This document shows, in pieces, positions 50,649 through 59,322 of a DNA stretch of 64,000 bases. The translations under genes and the position numbers were made by a program. The DNA is from Paenibacillus taichungensis (lineage in GTDB: Bacteria > Bacillota > Bacilli > Paenibacillales > Paenibacillaceae), in NCBI RefSeq assembly GCF_003287275.1, contig NZ_QEVW01000014.1:434001-498000 (forward strand), given 5' to 3'. The notes under the pieces were generated by a model that had not been told where the DNA came from, ran no database searches, and saw nothing but the letters and a program-made list of their open reading frames with translations. Numbering within the stretch: position 1 is the stretch's first letter; each line of letters begins with the position of its first letter.

Positions 50649-52739
50649 CTATTTCAATGAAATTTCAAATGTGGAACCGACCTCACCTGCAAATACAATA
50701 CGGCCGTTTTCTGGTAAGACAACTTCATTCTTACCACTGACCACGGTGTGATTAATACAAACACCCTTCTGGTTGTATATGGCAAAGGAGCCATTTGCAG
50801 GCATCTTAACCGTCATAACTTTTCCATTCACCGTTGATGGTACCGAAAACCATTTGGCATAACCATCTGTTTGAATTGTTGATACAGATTGTTTGCCCGA
50901 ATAGAGTGGTTGTACAAGTTCCTCACTGGCGTAGACGCTACCTACGGCTGTAATGTACTCTACTCCGTTCTTTTTGGAGAAATAAATCTCCTTGGTATCA
51001 CGTCCAGCCATGCCAGGGATCTGCAGCTCAGTGGCTGCTTCGTTTGCTCCAATAATCTTAATATTAGACATATATCCTGGTGTCTCTTTATTCGAATGAA
51101 TAGGAAGGATTGGTGATGAATGGAGATAAACCGTTGATGTATATTTCTGATTCACCACGTAATATCTTTTACCTTCACGTTCCTCCCACGAAGCCGTAAT
51201 ATCCTGGGATAATTCATTGGCTTCCAGCTTCTCCGCTGTATATTCTGAGAAAGCCAACTGCCCAAGTCCCGGCAAAGATATATAAGATCGAGACCACAGA
51301 TACATACTTCCGTTCTTCTCCGTAACGAATTTCAACTTTTCTGTGCCTTTATCGTTAACAAAAGTACCATCCGCTGTATATGTGTATTTTTGAGCCGAAT
51401 CACTCGGAGCTTCGAGTGTGGATACAGTCATTTCTCCAGCATGATTTATTTCGATCTTCTTAACCGAATTATTGGCGCCATACATACCTGCATACGTGTA
51501 TATTTCTTTAGGTACATCTGCCTTTACGGGTATCCCAAATGATTTTTCCGGCTTCCGTTCTGTAATAATGCCTTTTTCCTCAAGTGCGCTGAGTAATAAT
51601 TCACTCGCAATGAACTGATCTTTGGCACTTGTCCCACCTGAAGAGGTAACGGCAGCAGCCAGATTGTATTCCGGCAGTACGATTAATGATGAGTGATACG
51701 ATATGGTATCTCCACCTTTCGTAACGGCCTTGATGCCGTATTCACTGAATGGGAACAAGTTCACACTATCCCACCCTAGCCCGTAAGATATAGACGTATC
51801 GCTATCCTCCGGCCACATGCCTCTTTTGTATTCTTCTTGCTCCATGGTCTCTACCGACTTACTGGAAAGAATGCCTTCGACCTCTCCCGTGAAAATTTGT
51901 GAAAATTTCACAAGATCTTCAGCGGTAGAGTAGATGCCACCAGTAGCAATGATATTATAATTCTCTTGCGGAAGCTGGCCTTCAACCAAAGGGGAATAGA
52001 TTCCCGCCATTTCTGCTGGTTCAACCACATCCTGCGGTGTTTTGGTATGTTTCATGTCCAGAGGCTCTGTAATATATTTGTGTATAAATGCTGTAAAGCC
52101 CATGCCACTAACTCTTTCGACTAGAATCTCCGCTAATGTAAAACCATCGTTACAATATACGGAGTAGGCTCCGGGATCTGCCTTCAGGTTTTGATTCGCC
52201 AATTGCTCCAGAAACGTATCGTGTGAATAGGTGTCATTATCCCCGTACAATGTGGCATTGCTACCAGTGCTACCCAGCAGACCGGAAGAATGATTTAACA
52301 GCATGCGTGGTGTGATTTGTTTATAGCGATTGTCTTTCATTTTAAAATCAGGGATATAGTTCACAACAGGCACATCCAAATCAATCTTGCCTTCGTCAAC
52401 CAGCTTCATTACAGCAGTGGTAAGTACCATTTTACTGGTTGAACCAATGCCATAGATCGTGTTCGAAGTAAGCGGGACCTTGTCCTTTAGATCGTTCTTA
52501 CCTGTCTGACCGGACACCACAATCTCTCCACCATCGATTAATGCATATTGAACACTGGTCGTACCGTACGTCTCCGTAAGGATCTTGGCTTTCTCCGCTA
52601 CTGTTTTCTTGGTTGGTTCATACGAAAGATTGCTTCTGTTATCGGCAGTTGGTGCGGCCATTACTGACATCGGAGCTAACATCGTTAACACCAGCGTTAA
52701 AGCAGCGATTGAAGTTCGTTTTCTCTTTTGTCGTCCCAT
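50649..52739 (-). CDS. Secreted serine hydrolase, class C beta-lactamase fold (paralogue 3)
   Basis: A 696-residue secreted protein with signal peptide (KKRTSIAALTLVLTMLAP-like, cut near VMAA) and the same two-part structure: an S12-type catalytic domain (GSTSK, YCND in place of YSND, TKGGD) and a C-terminal beta-rich region. The YxN motif therefore reads Y-C-N, the only such change among the three. Start: AGGAG-ATG-ATG-TGA-ATG shows that the ATG 3 nt from AGGAG runs into a stop after one codon, so the ATG 9 nt away must be used. It lies between two terminators and is probably monocistronic. Confidence 0.88.
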   Translation of the reverse strand: MGRQKRKRTSIAALTLVLTMLAPMSVMAAPTADNRSNLSYEPTKKTVAEKAKILTETYGTTSVQYALIDGGEIVVSGQTGKNDLKDKVPLTSNTIYGIGSTSKMVLTTAVMKLVDEGKIDLDVPVVNYIPDFKMKDNRYKQITPRMLLNHSSGLLGSTGSNATLYGDNDTYSHDTFLEQLANQNLKADPGAYSVYCNDGFTLAEILVERVSGMGFTAFIHKYITEPLDMKHTKTPQDVVEPAEMAGIYSPLVEGQLPQENYNIIATGGIYSTAEDLVKFSQIFTGEVEGILSSKSVETMEQEEYKRGMWPEDSDTSISYGLGWDSVNLFPFSEYGIKAVTKGGDTISYHSSLIVLPEYNLAAAVTSSGGTSAKDQFIASELLLSALEEKGIITERKPEKSFGIPVKADVPKEIYTYAGMYGANNSVKKIEINHAGEMTVSTLEAPSDSAQKYTYTADGTFVNDKGTEKLKFVTEKNGSMYLWSRSYISLPGLGQLAFSEYTAEKLEANELSQDITASWEEREGKRYYVVNQKYTSTVYLHSSPILPIHSNKETPGYMSNIKIIGANEAATELQIPGMAGRDTKEIYFSKKNGVEYITAVGSVYASEELVQPLYSGKQSVSTIQTDGYAKWFSVPSTVNGKVMTVKMPANGSFAIYNQKGVCINHTVVSGKNEVVLPENGRIVFAGEVGSTFEISLK

Positions 52740-52800
52740 TCACATCATCTCCTGAGTTTAAATGTTTTGGTTGATTAGAGTTCTTTTGGATCTATAAATT

Positions 52801-52828
52801 TTACCTCTGGGTAGCGAATTGAATTTAC
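52801..52828 (-). promoter_or_regulatory. Degenerate TTCATAT-type box before serine hydrolase 3
   Basis: Minus strand TTCGCTACCCAGAGGTAA resembles the second half of box A (TTCACTGCCCTAGAGTACA), but the upstream repeat (AGTAAATTCAA) keeps only 6 of 11 positions. It may be a decayed or weak site. Confidence 0.35.
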
Positions 52829-52832
52829 TATG

Positions 52833-52860
52833 GAAAAACCGCCCCTTAGGACGGTTTTTC
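52833..52860. terminator. Terminator between alpha/beta hydrolase 2 and serine hydrolase 3
   Basis: Stem GAAAAACCG/CGGTTTTTC with a 10-nt loop and T/A runs within the stem ends. Confidence 0.75.
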
Positions 52861-52911
52861 ATATTCGGTAATGCACATCTGTTAAGTCACGAGTGTACTT
52901 TTACACCCTAT

Positions 52912-53895
52912 TTATTTCGCTTCGTTCATAAAAGCTCTAACGTCTTCAGCAATTTTTTTGAATTGAGTATGGTGTAAATAATGTGAACCATCCATTGGGA
53001 TTACTTTCCCATGTACGGAATCTTTGATCTGCCCTTCATGCAGCGGTATCCATCCTTCTACACCTTCATTATTTGCTTGTACAAAGAGAAGAAGTGGAAG
53101 GTCTTTAGGGAAGGTTAAACCTTGAGCACCTTTAAAATTGGAATAAATATGATCCATCTCGTTTAATGACGTAGGATTATACATGTTTTTATTCGAGATC
53201 ATTTTCATCTGCTCAACCGTCTGACCATCAAATGCAAGTCCCTCATAGGGGTCTGCACTCACTTTCATTATTAATCTTAAGAGACCTGTATTTCTGAGAA
53301 GAGCAAACGTTTTTAATGGGAACTTCGCATCTGTAATACTTGGTTGGGTGGAGACACTACTGTCAATACCGACAAAAGCAGTCACTTCATCCGGATATTT
53401 ATTCACATAATCAATGCCGTAAATGCCTGCAATAGAGTGACCCATCAGCATATACTGATGAATATCAAGTTGCTGCAGAGCTTCATGAACTTCACTTACG
53501 ATATTTTCTGTGGTTCTTTCTTTTTCTGTTCCATCACTTAATCCGTAACCGAAAGGCTCAACTGCAACAACTTTGTAATATGGAGATAATTCATCAATAA
53601 GCAACTTGAAATCAAGCGCTGGTGTTGCTGTTCCAAAACCGGGCAGAAGCACAATCGTTTCCTTGCCTTCACCTTGAATGAGCACATTCATATTTTTCCC
53701 GTCTACAGATACGTGCTGACCATAAGGCTCAATCTTTTTCGCTTCGGAATTGCTACTGATCACATTCGTGATATAAACAATACCTAGAAACAAAATAATC
53801 GCGATTACGATTGCTCCAAGTACTTTAAGTATAATATTCCGTACTTTCTTGGCCTTCGATCCATTCTTCGCTTTCTTTTCCTCTGGTTGTGTCAC
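52912..53895 (-). CDS. Membrane-anchored alpha/beta hydrolase (paralogue 2)
   Basis: A 327-residue protein with a basic cytoplasmic N-terminus (EEKKAKNGSKAKKVRN), one transmembrane helix (about 25-47) and an extracellular alpha/beta hydrolase. Oxyanion loop LPGFG, nucleophile Ser in GHSIAG, catalytic His in MDGSHYLHH. Start: AGGAG-AAG-ATG-AGA-GTG; the GTG at 53895 (9 nt) is preferred over ATG 53901 (3 nt), by comparison with the family. It has its own TTCATAT box and is followed by a terminator. Substrate unknown. Confidence 0.87.
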   Translation of the reverse strand: MTQPEEKKAKNGSKAKKVRNIILKVLGAIVIAIILFLGIVYITNVISSNSEAKKIEPYGQHVSVDGKNMNVLIQGEGKETIVLLPGFGTATPALDFKLLIDELSPYYKVVAVEPFGYGLSDGTEKERTTENIVSEVHEALQQLDIHQYMLMGHSIAGIYGIDYVNKYPDEVTAFVGIDSSVSTQPSITDAKFPLKTFALLRNTGLLRLIMKVSADPYEGLAFDGQTVEQMKMISNKNMYNPTSLNEMDHIYSNFKGAQGLTFPKDLPLLLFVQANNEGVEGWIPLHEGQIKDSVHGKVIPMDGSHYLHHTQFKKIAEDVRAFMNEAK

Positions 53896-53966
53896 TCTCA
53901 TCTTCTCCTGTCTTGAACTGTTAGTTCGGCTTTCTTCTTTGCTGCTAATGAAATCTTAACCGATGA

Positions 53967-54007
53967 AAATGTACTCCCCGTGACGTCAATATGAACTGAA
54001 TATGAAC
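53967..54007 (-). promoter_or_regulatory. TTCATAT-type direct repeat before alpha/beta hydrolase 2 (box C)
   Basis: Minus strand: TTCATATTCAG TTCATAT (54006-53989), then TGACGTCACGGGGAGTACAT. This is the clearest copy of the box. Confidence 0.75.
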
Positions 54008-54025
54008 AAGCAAATAAATTAATAC

Positions 54026-55006
54026 TTACTGGGACGTCATAAATCCCCTGAATTTTTCCGCAATTTCTTTGGCATGGGAACGATACAAATAATGATTCGC
54101 TTCCAGCAGCACCACTTCACTATGCACAGTGTTCTCTATTAGCTTCTCATGCTCGGGAATCCAATTCTCCGCTGCCGGATGATTCTTTTGAACAAAGAAA
54201 AGAATCGGCAGATTAACAGGAAACGTTAGCTGTTCAGCTGCTTTAAAGTTGGAATACATGCTCTCTGCCTCATTTAATTGTGTGGTGTTATACATATTTT
54301 TTCGGATTAGAATGTTCAATTGTTCTTTGGTCTGCTCATCATAAGGCAGTCCATCATAAGGATCAGCACTCAGTTTCAATTGTAATCGCGCGAATCCTAA
54401 GTTACGGAACCATTTAATCGGTTGTGTATCTGACGAATCAATCTTCTGTTCACTTATCGCTGGAACACTGCTATCCAGTCCGACAAATGCACTTACTTCG
54501 TTTGGATATTTGTTCACATAATCCAGGCTATAGATCCCGGAAATGGAATGGCCCATAAGGATATACCGATCAATATGAAGACTTTGCAACGCTTCATGGA
54601 TTTCACTTACGATATTTGCCGTACTGCGTTCCTTTTCGGTTGGATCACTCAATCCATAACCAAAAGGTTCAACCACGACGACTTTATAATATGGGGATAG
54701 TTCTGAAATAAGTGGCTTAAAATCAAGTGCAGGTGACGCTGTTCCAAACCCTGGTAAAAGGACGATCGTTTCTTCTCCTTTTCCTTGAATGCTGACATTC
54801 ATCTGTTTTCCATCTACAGATACGCGCTGTCCATACGTTTCCATTCTTTTTTGCTCCGAATGACTGCTAATTTTGTTAACGCTATACACGGTGGCCACGA
54901 AAAGTAGAATGACTAAAACGATTGCACCTAATACCTTAAGCAAAATGTTTAACACTTTCTTTGTTTTGGATCCACCCGACTGTTTCTTCTCCATTTCTTG
55001 TGTCAC
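54026..55006 (-). CDS. Membrane-anchored alpha/beta hydrolase (paralogue 3)
   Basis: A 326-residue relative of the two other anchored hydrolases. Basic N-terminus (EKKQSGGSKTKKVLN), transmembrane helix (about 22-45), oxyanion loop LPGFG, nucleophile Ser in GHSISG and a changed His region (LEANHYLYRSH). The start GTG at 55006 is 9 nt from AGGAG; ATG 55012 is only 3 nt away. It has its own TTCATAT box. No terminator separates it from box C and paralogue 2, so partial read-through is possible. Confidence 0.87.
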   Translation of the reverse strand: MTQEMEKKQSGGSKTKKVLNILLKVLGAIVLVILLFVATVYSVNKISSHSEQKRMETYGQRVSVDGKQMNVSIQGKGEETIVLLPGFGTASPALDFKPLISELSPYYKVVVVEPFGYGLSDPTEKERSTANIVSEIHEALQSLHIDRYILMGHSISGIYSLDYVNKYPNEVSAFVGLDSSVPAISEQKIDSSDTQPIKWFRNLGFARLQLKLSADPYDGLPYDEQTKEQLNILIRKNMYNTTQLNEAESMYSNFKAAEQLTFPVNLPILFFVQKNHPAAENWIPEHEKLIENTVHSEVVLLEANHYLYRSHAKEIAEKFRGFMTSQ

Positions 55007-55074
55007 ACTCATCTGCTCCTGTCCTCATCTGTTTAATGGCTGTAACAAGCCTTTAATTCAAGATTAACTATCAA

Positions 55075-55115
55075 AGATGTCCTCATCATGACGACAATAT
55101 GAACTGAATATGAAC
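55075..55115 (-). promoter_or_regulatory. TTCATAT-type direct repeat before alpha/beta hydrolase 3 (box D)
   Basis: Minus strand: TTCATATTCAG TTCATAT (55114-55097), then TGTCGTCATGATGAGGACAT. Spacing to the GAGnACAT block matches boxes B and C. Confidence 0.7.
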
Positions 55116-55117
55116 TA

Positions 55118-55171
55118 ACAAAAAAAAGGCCACGTTTCACATGCGAGGAAGCTTGCATGTGAAACGTGGCC
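55118..55171 (-). terminator. Terminator of the first two-component operon
   Basis: A perfect 17-bp stem starting GGCCACGTTTCACATGC with a 10-nt loop, then seven T on the minus strand. It isolates the kinase operon from box D. Confidence 0.92.
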
Positions 55172-55234
55172 AGAAAATATGGTTTAGACAATCGGATGGA
55201 TATTCTACATATCCACCTTATCCTGTAAAATTAA

Positions 55235-56602
55235 CTATTCCGTTGGTGGAGTGATTGGCAACGTGACAATAAAAGTCGTTCCCTGACCAGGTTCACTTTC
55301 TACTCGAATGTCCCCTTGATGAAGCGATACAATCTGTTTAACGATAGCAAGTCCCATACCACTGCCGTCATACTTGCGACTATGAGAACGATCCGACTTG
55401 AAAAATCGTTCGAATATGCGCTTCTGGTCTTCAAGAGGGATACCGATACCTGTGTCGGAGATTCGAATAGTCACGTTCTTGATATCCTGCTTGGTGCTGA
55501 CGTGAATTACGCCGCCATCCTTTGAAAATTTGATACCGTTGCTGAGAATATTCGTCCATACCTGGTTCAGTTGGTCGTGATCAGCCAATACTTTAACAGC
55601 TTGGAGATCGAGCTCAAAGTGAATGTTGCGAGCAGACCATTGCGGCTGGAGAGTTACAATGACCCGCCTGATCTGTTCATCCAGGCTAAGTGTGCTAAGT
55701 CGTGGTTGCTGTGACTGCGATTCAAGCATACTCAGCTTGAGCAGATTATCACTCATTTTGGACATCCGCTTCGCCTCAGCGATGATAATCTCAAGATATC
55801 GGCTTCGTTCTTGCTCTGAGAGATTTACTTGTTTCAGTGCTTGAGCATAACCGGATATCGAAGTCAGCGGAGATTGAACCTCGTGTGACACATTCGTTAC
55901 AAATTCCCTGCGCATCTGCTCCAACTGCTGCAAATCATGAATCATTTCTTCGAAACTGCGCGCCAGTGTGCCCAGTTCTCCGGTTTGCTTAATATTCAGC
56001 TTGACGTTGAAATCTCCAGCAGCGATCCGCTTCGTTGCTTTTGTCAGTTTTTTGATCGGTCTAACCAGAAATATGGAAGCAATCAGAATGATAATACTTC
56101 CTGCAATCAATGAACAAGTTGCAAAGATCGAAGCCCATTGGACGACAAACAAGGAAGAAGGGGGAGTGAGTGTCTCAAAAAACATCGCTTTCGCTCCCAT
56201 TTCCGTTTTCACCGGCAAACCTAAAAGAACTGTTGCAATACCATTCGGATTGTCCTGAACTACGCCTCCATCTAGCACTTTCTTTAGTTGCTCTTTCGTC
56301 ACCGTGGCCGATTTATGTCCGTTAAGCTTTCCATACGACTGGAACTGACCCGTTGCATCGTAAATTCGAATATGATATGAATTCAGTAGCTTCATTCCAC
56401 TAACGTACGATTCTGCTTCACTTAATGGAAGGGTCTTGTAAATCTGCACGATATCCTGGCCGAAGTTACGTATGTTAATTTGAGCATTTTCATTCAATTG
56501 ATCTTCGAATATCATCGTGGACACAAAAAAAGAAATGACCGTGCCGGCGATGACGGAGACCAGAAATGTCAGGACCACACGGATATATAACGATCTAATC
56601 AT
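55235..56602 (-). CDS. YclK/PhoR-like sensor histidine kinase 1
   Basis: A 455-residue kinase: transmembrane helix (10-32), extracytoplasmic sensor of about 120 residues, second helix (about 155-180), HAMP (181-235), HisKA with His240 in NVSHEVQSPLTSISGYAQALK, HATPase (NQVWTNILSNGIKF, DTGIGIP, GSGMGLAIVKQIV). SHExQSPLTSISG is typical of the YclK group. Its ATG overlaps the regulator stop as ATGA. With that regulator it is the best candidate controller of the surrounding hydrolase genes. Signal unknown. Confidence 0.92.
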   Translation of the reverse strand: MIRSLYIRVVLTFLVSVIAGTVISFFVSTMIFEDQLNENAQINIRNFGQDIVQIYKTLPLSEAESYVSGMKLLNSYHIRIYDATGQFQSYGKLNGHKSATVTKEQLKKVLDGGVVQDNPNGIATVLLGLPVKTEMGAKAMFFETLTPPSSLFVVQWASIFATCSLIAGSIIILIASIFLVRPIKKLTKATKRIAAGDFNVKLNIKQTGELGTLARSFEEMIHDLQQLEQMRREFVTNVSHEVQSPLTSISGYAQALKQVNLSEQERSRYLEIIIAEAKRMSKMSDNLLKLSMLESQSQQPRLSTLSLDEQIRRVIVTLQPQWSARNIHFELDLQAVKVLADHDQLNQVWTNILSNGIKFSKDGGVIHVSTKQDIKNVTIRISDTGIGIPLEDQKRIFERFFKSDRSHSRKYDGSGMGLAIVKQIVSLHQGDIRVESEPGQGTTFIVTLPITPPTE

Positions 56603-57273
56603 TCGTAAACCTCAAGCCGGTATCCCAGACCTCGCACCGTTTCAATCCGAAAATCGGGTGTTGTTGCGAACCGTTCACGCAGGCGTTTAATATGTACGTC
56701 TACTGTTCGATCATCACCGGCGTAATCAATTCCCCAGATTTGATCAATCAATTGCTCACGTGTATAGACTTGTCCGGGCGTTCCAGCGAGTCTATAGAGC
56801 AATTCGAATTCCTTCAGCGGCAACGTAAGCGACTCTGTTCCGCTCGTCACCTTGTAGGTTTGTCGATCCAGAATGACGTTGCCGAAATGGATCGTCTGCG
56901 TGGAGCCGATTTTGTATCGCTTCAGTAATGCTCGAACACGAGCCGTGAGCTCCAATGGATCAAACGGTTTTGTCAGATAATCATCCGTTCCCAGTTCGAA
57001 TCCCTTCACCTTCTCCCAGGTCTCCCCTCTCGCCGTCAGCATGAGCAACGGAAGATCTGGATTGGCTCTTCGCAGCTCCTTGCATAATGTCCAACCATCC
57101 ATGATAGGCATCATGATATCAAGCACAACAAGATCGACATGTGTTGAGCCGTAAACGGTCAGTGCCTCCTTGCCATCCGCAGCTTCAGCCGTTTCAAATC
57201 CGTCATTTCTCAAAAATAAACAGACGAGTTCACGAATGTTCGGATCATCGTCAGCAACCAGTATTGTAGGCAT
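56599..57273 (-). CDS. OmpR-family response regulator 1 (YclJ-like)
   Basis: A 224-residue regulator: receiver 1-115 (DDD at 8-10, phospho-acceptor Asp52, Lys in YLTKPF) and an OmpR winged helix at 130-224 (EFELLYRLAGTPGQVYTREQL, VDVHIKRLRERF). An upstream ATG at 57303 has no ribosome site; the ATG at 57273 follows GAGG by 6 nt. A TATAAT stands at 57321-57316 without a good -35. OmpR-type dimers bind direct repeats with 10-11 bp period, which fits boxes A-E nearby. Confidence 0.92.
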   Translation of the reverse strand: MPTILVADDDPNIRELVCLFLRNDGFETAEAADGKEALTVYGSTHVDLVVLDIMMPIMDGWTLCKELRRANPDLPLLMLTARGETWEKVKGFELGTDDYLTKPFDPLELTARVRALLKRYKIGSTQTIHFGNVILDRQTYKVTSGTESLTLPLKEFELLYRLAGTPGQVYTREQLIDQIWGIDYAGDDRTVDVHIKRLRERFATTPDFRIETVRGLGYRLEVYE

Positions 57274-57362
57274 GTGTTTCCTCTTTTCCTGTTTCCATGT
57301 CATGTAGTCGTAATCATTATACTATTATTGAATTTGTAAAAAGCAAGAAGCAAGTAAGAAAT

Positions 57363-58115
57363 TTAATGACGCCACTCCCTTAGAATGTTCTGCATGCCAG
57401 TCTTGGTATGAAGAAACTGTTTCACACGAGAACCATTGGCACCCGATGGATGTGGAAATCCCCATAAAATTTTCCCTTCTTTTATTCGATGTTCATCAAG
57501 CAATTGATGAAGTACAGCCTCCACCGACTTTCCTAAGGGAATGATAAGAGGATACTTCAACTGTTCCAACTCAGGCAGAAAAGACTCAAGTACGGCTTGA
57601 TATAAAAATGTATTTTTAAGAATGGAAGGCTGGTGTCCATTATAATTTTGTTTGTTTACCAAGACTGGATATCGAATCAGAGAAGTTGTATGTAACAATG
57701 TACAATCTGCTTCAAACAGCCTTTGCACATGGGGCACTTTCACATATTCATGCAAGCCTATTTCCTGGAGCATTTGAATCAAATTGCTGCGCATGGAGCC
57801 GGCCATTCTTGCCGATATTTTGGCTTCTTTACAGGCTTGCTCGTATGATTTGTGTGCTTTCAAAACCTGGATAGCCGTTCTATATGCAATCTCCATTTGC
57901 TGCCAACCTGGTGTGATGCCCACAAGCATGACTTTTGCGGAAGGATTGATATATTCATTATGTGGAGAGTAGAACATCTCCACCTCTCCCGCTGAGCTTA
58001 ATTTCAAATCCTTAATCAGTAGCTGTGCTTTGGAGTACTTTGGTTGAATCGGTAATGAATTCATCACATCAATCAGACGTTGTTGATGAGTGGAAGATAT
58101 CAGCAGATTGCTCAC
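57363..58115 (-). CDS. Uracil-DNA glycosylase superfamily protein
   Basis: A 250-residue protein of the UDG-like fold. Motif 1 is VMLVGITPGWQQ (about 63-74) and motif 2 GFPHPSGANGSR (about 224-235), with IIPLGKSVEAVL between. Motif 1 lacks the Asp or Asn that usually activates water in active uracil glycosylases, so base excision activity is doubtful. The GTG start directly abuts AAGGAG; a CTG at 58106 is 8 nt away, so the true start is uncertain. It sits alone between two similar two-component operons. I cannot link it functionally to them. Confidence 0.7.
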   Translation of the reverse strand: MSNLLISSTHQQRLIDVMNSLPIQPKYSKAQLLIKDLKLSSAGEVEMFYSPHNEYINPSAKVMLVGITPGWQQMEIAYRTAIQVLKAHKSYEQACKEAKISARMAGSMRSNLIQMLQEIGLHEYVKVPHVQRLFEADCTLLHTTSLIRYPVLVNKQNYNGHQPSILKNTFLYQAVLESFLPELEQLKYPLIIPLGKSVEAVLHQLLDEHRIKEGKILWGFPHPSGANGSRVKQFLHTKTGMQNILREWRH

Positions 58116-58196
58116 TCCTTACAGCCTTATGTATTAGCTCCCCTGCAGATTATCGCTTATATACCTTATTTTGTACAATAACAGCCGAATTCATTG

Positions 58197-58241
58197 AAAA
58201 AAAGGATAATTGACGGACAACATCCATCGATTACCCTTTTT
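58197..58241 (-). terminator. Terminator of the second two-component operon
   Basis: Minus strand: AAAAGGGTAAT pairs with ATTATCCTTTT (one mismatch), an inner GATGGA/TCCGTC stem caps it, and seven T follow. It begins 2 nt past the kinase stop. Confidence 0.7.
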
Positions 58242-58242
58242 A

Positions 58243-59322
58243 TTATTCTGAATGAACAGGTATCTGTACAGTAAATGTCGCACCTTCTCCAGGTTCACTG
58301 AACACGGAGACCGCACCCTTATGCATCTCCACAATTTTATGCACGATGGAAAGGCCCAGCCCACTGCCGCCCAAGGCACGTGTCCGGGATTGATCCGCTT
58401 TGTAGAACCGTTCGAATATGCGAAGCTGATCCTGCTTGGTGATGCCGGGTCCACTGTCAGTAATACGTACACTGACCTTGCCATCACTTTCTGTAAGGAA
58501 AACATCAATTTTTCCGCCTTCTGGCGTGAACTTGATTGCATTATGAATCAGATTGATCCACAACTGAATCATCAAGTCCTCATCAGCAAAAATTTCAACT
58601 TCTTCCAGCTCTACGTTCATATCAATTTTCTTCTCATCCCATTGGGGTTCGCAAGCCAGAACCAGAGTCACCAGCTGCCGGTCCAATCGGTAAGTTGTTT
58701 TATGAGATGCATGCTCGGATGAATCCAGAACGGCGAGTTTCATTAAATTGTCACTGAGTCTGGACAAACGAACACATTCCGTCTCAATAATTGTCAGATA
58801 CTTTTCCCGTGTCTCCTGGTCCATATCTTTATTTTTCAGCGCTCTGGCGAAGCCGCTGATTGACGTAAGCGGCGATCCAATTTCATGGGAAACATTAGAG
58901 ATGAATTCCTGACGCAAATCTTCCATCACTTTCAGATTTGCCGCCATATCATTGATACTCTCAACCAACTGCACAAACGGGTGGGGATTTCGCTGTCTCC
59001 CGTTTCTATTGGCAAATTCAGGATCCAGATTCACACGAAAATCCCCCCGGGAAATACTTTTCAAAGCCTGAATCATCTCATTAAAAAATTCATACTGCCT
59101 GCCTTTAACCAGCGGACCGATGAATGTAATGCCTATTCCAAAGAAAACGAACCCCAGCATGGCATTAATCAGAAAAGCAAGCAATTCATGTGGTTCCCAT
59201 GGGATAAATGAATACACATATCTCGTAAGGTAGAAAGCCGCTGTCCAGCAGGAAAACAGGGCCAAAGATACCAGAATGACGTTTCTGGCAATATGAAGAA
59301 ATCCAGGCTCCTGCCTCTTCAT
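58243..59322 (-). CDS. YclK-like histidine kinase 2 with minimal extracellular loop
   Basis: A 359-residue kinase. Two transmembrane helices (about 13-33 and 48-70) are separated by only about 15 residues. A HAMP-like linker, HisKA with His146 in NVSHEIGSPLTSISGFARALK, and HATPase (WINLIHNAIKF, DSGPGI, GSGLGLSIVHKIV) follow. Lacking an extracellular sensor, it resembles intramembrane-sensing kinases that often respond to envelope stress through a neighbouring transporter; a DrrAB-like exporter is encoded just upstream. Its ATG overlaps the regulator stop (ATGA). Confidence 0.9.
   Translation of the reverse strand: MKRQEPGFLHIARNVILVSLALFSCWTAAFYLTRYVYSFIPWEPHELLAFLINAMLGFVFFGIGITFIGPLVKGRQYEFFNEMIQALKSISRGDFRVNLDPEFANRNGRQRNPHPFVQLVESINDMAANLKVMEDLRQEFISNVSHEIGSPLTSISGFARALKNKDMDQETREKYLTIIETECVRLSRLSDNLMKLAVLDSSEHASHKTTYRLDRQLVTLVLACEPQWDEKKIDMNVELEEVEIFADEDLMIQLWINLIHNAIKFTPEGGKIDVFLTESDGKVSVRITDSGPGITKQDQLRIFERFYKADQSRTRALGGSGLGLSIVHKIVEMHKGAVSVFSEPGEGATFTVQIPVHSE

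Noticed and set aside
45100..52739. Reading the three serine hydrolases as antibiotic-resistance beta-lactamases
   Set aside because: SxxK, YxN and KxG-like motifs are common to S12 peptidases and esterases; the large C-terminal region and the anchored hydrolase partners do not match typical AmpC enzymes.
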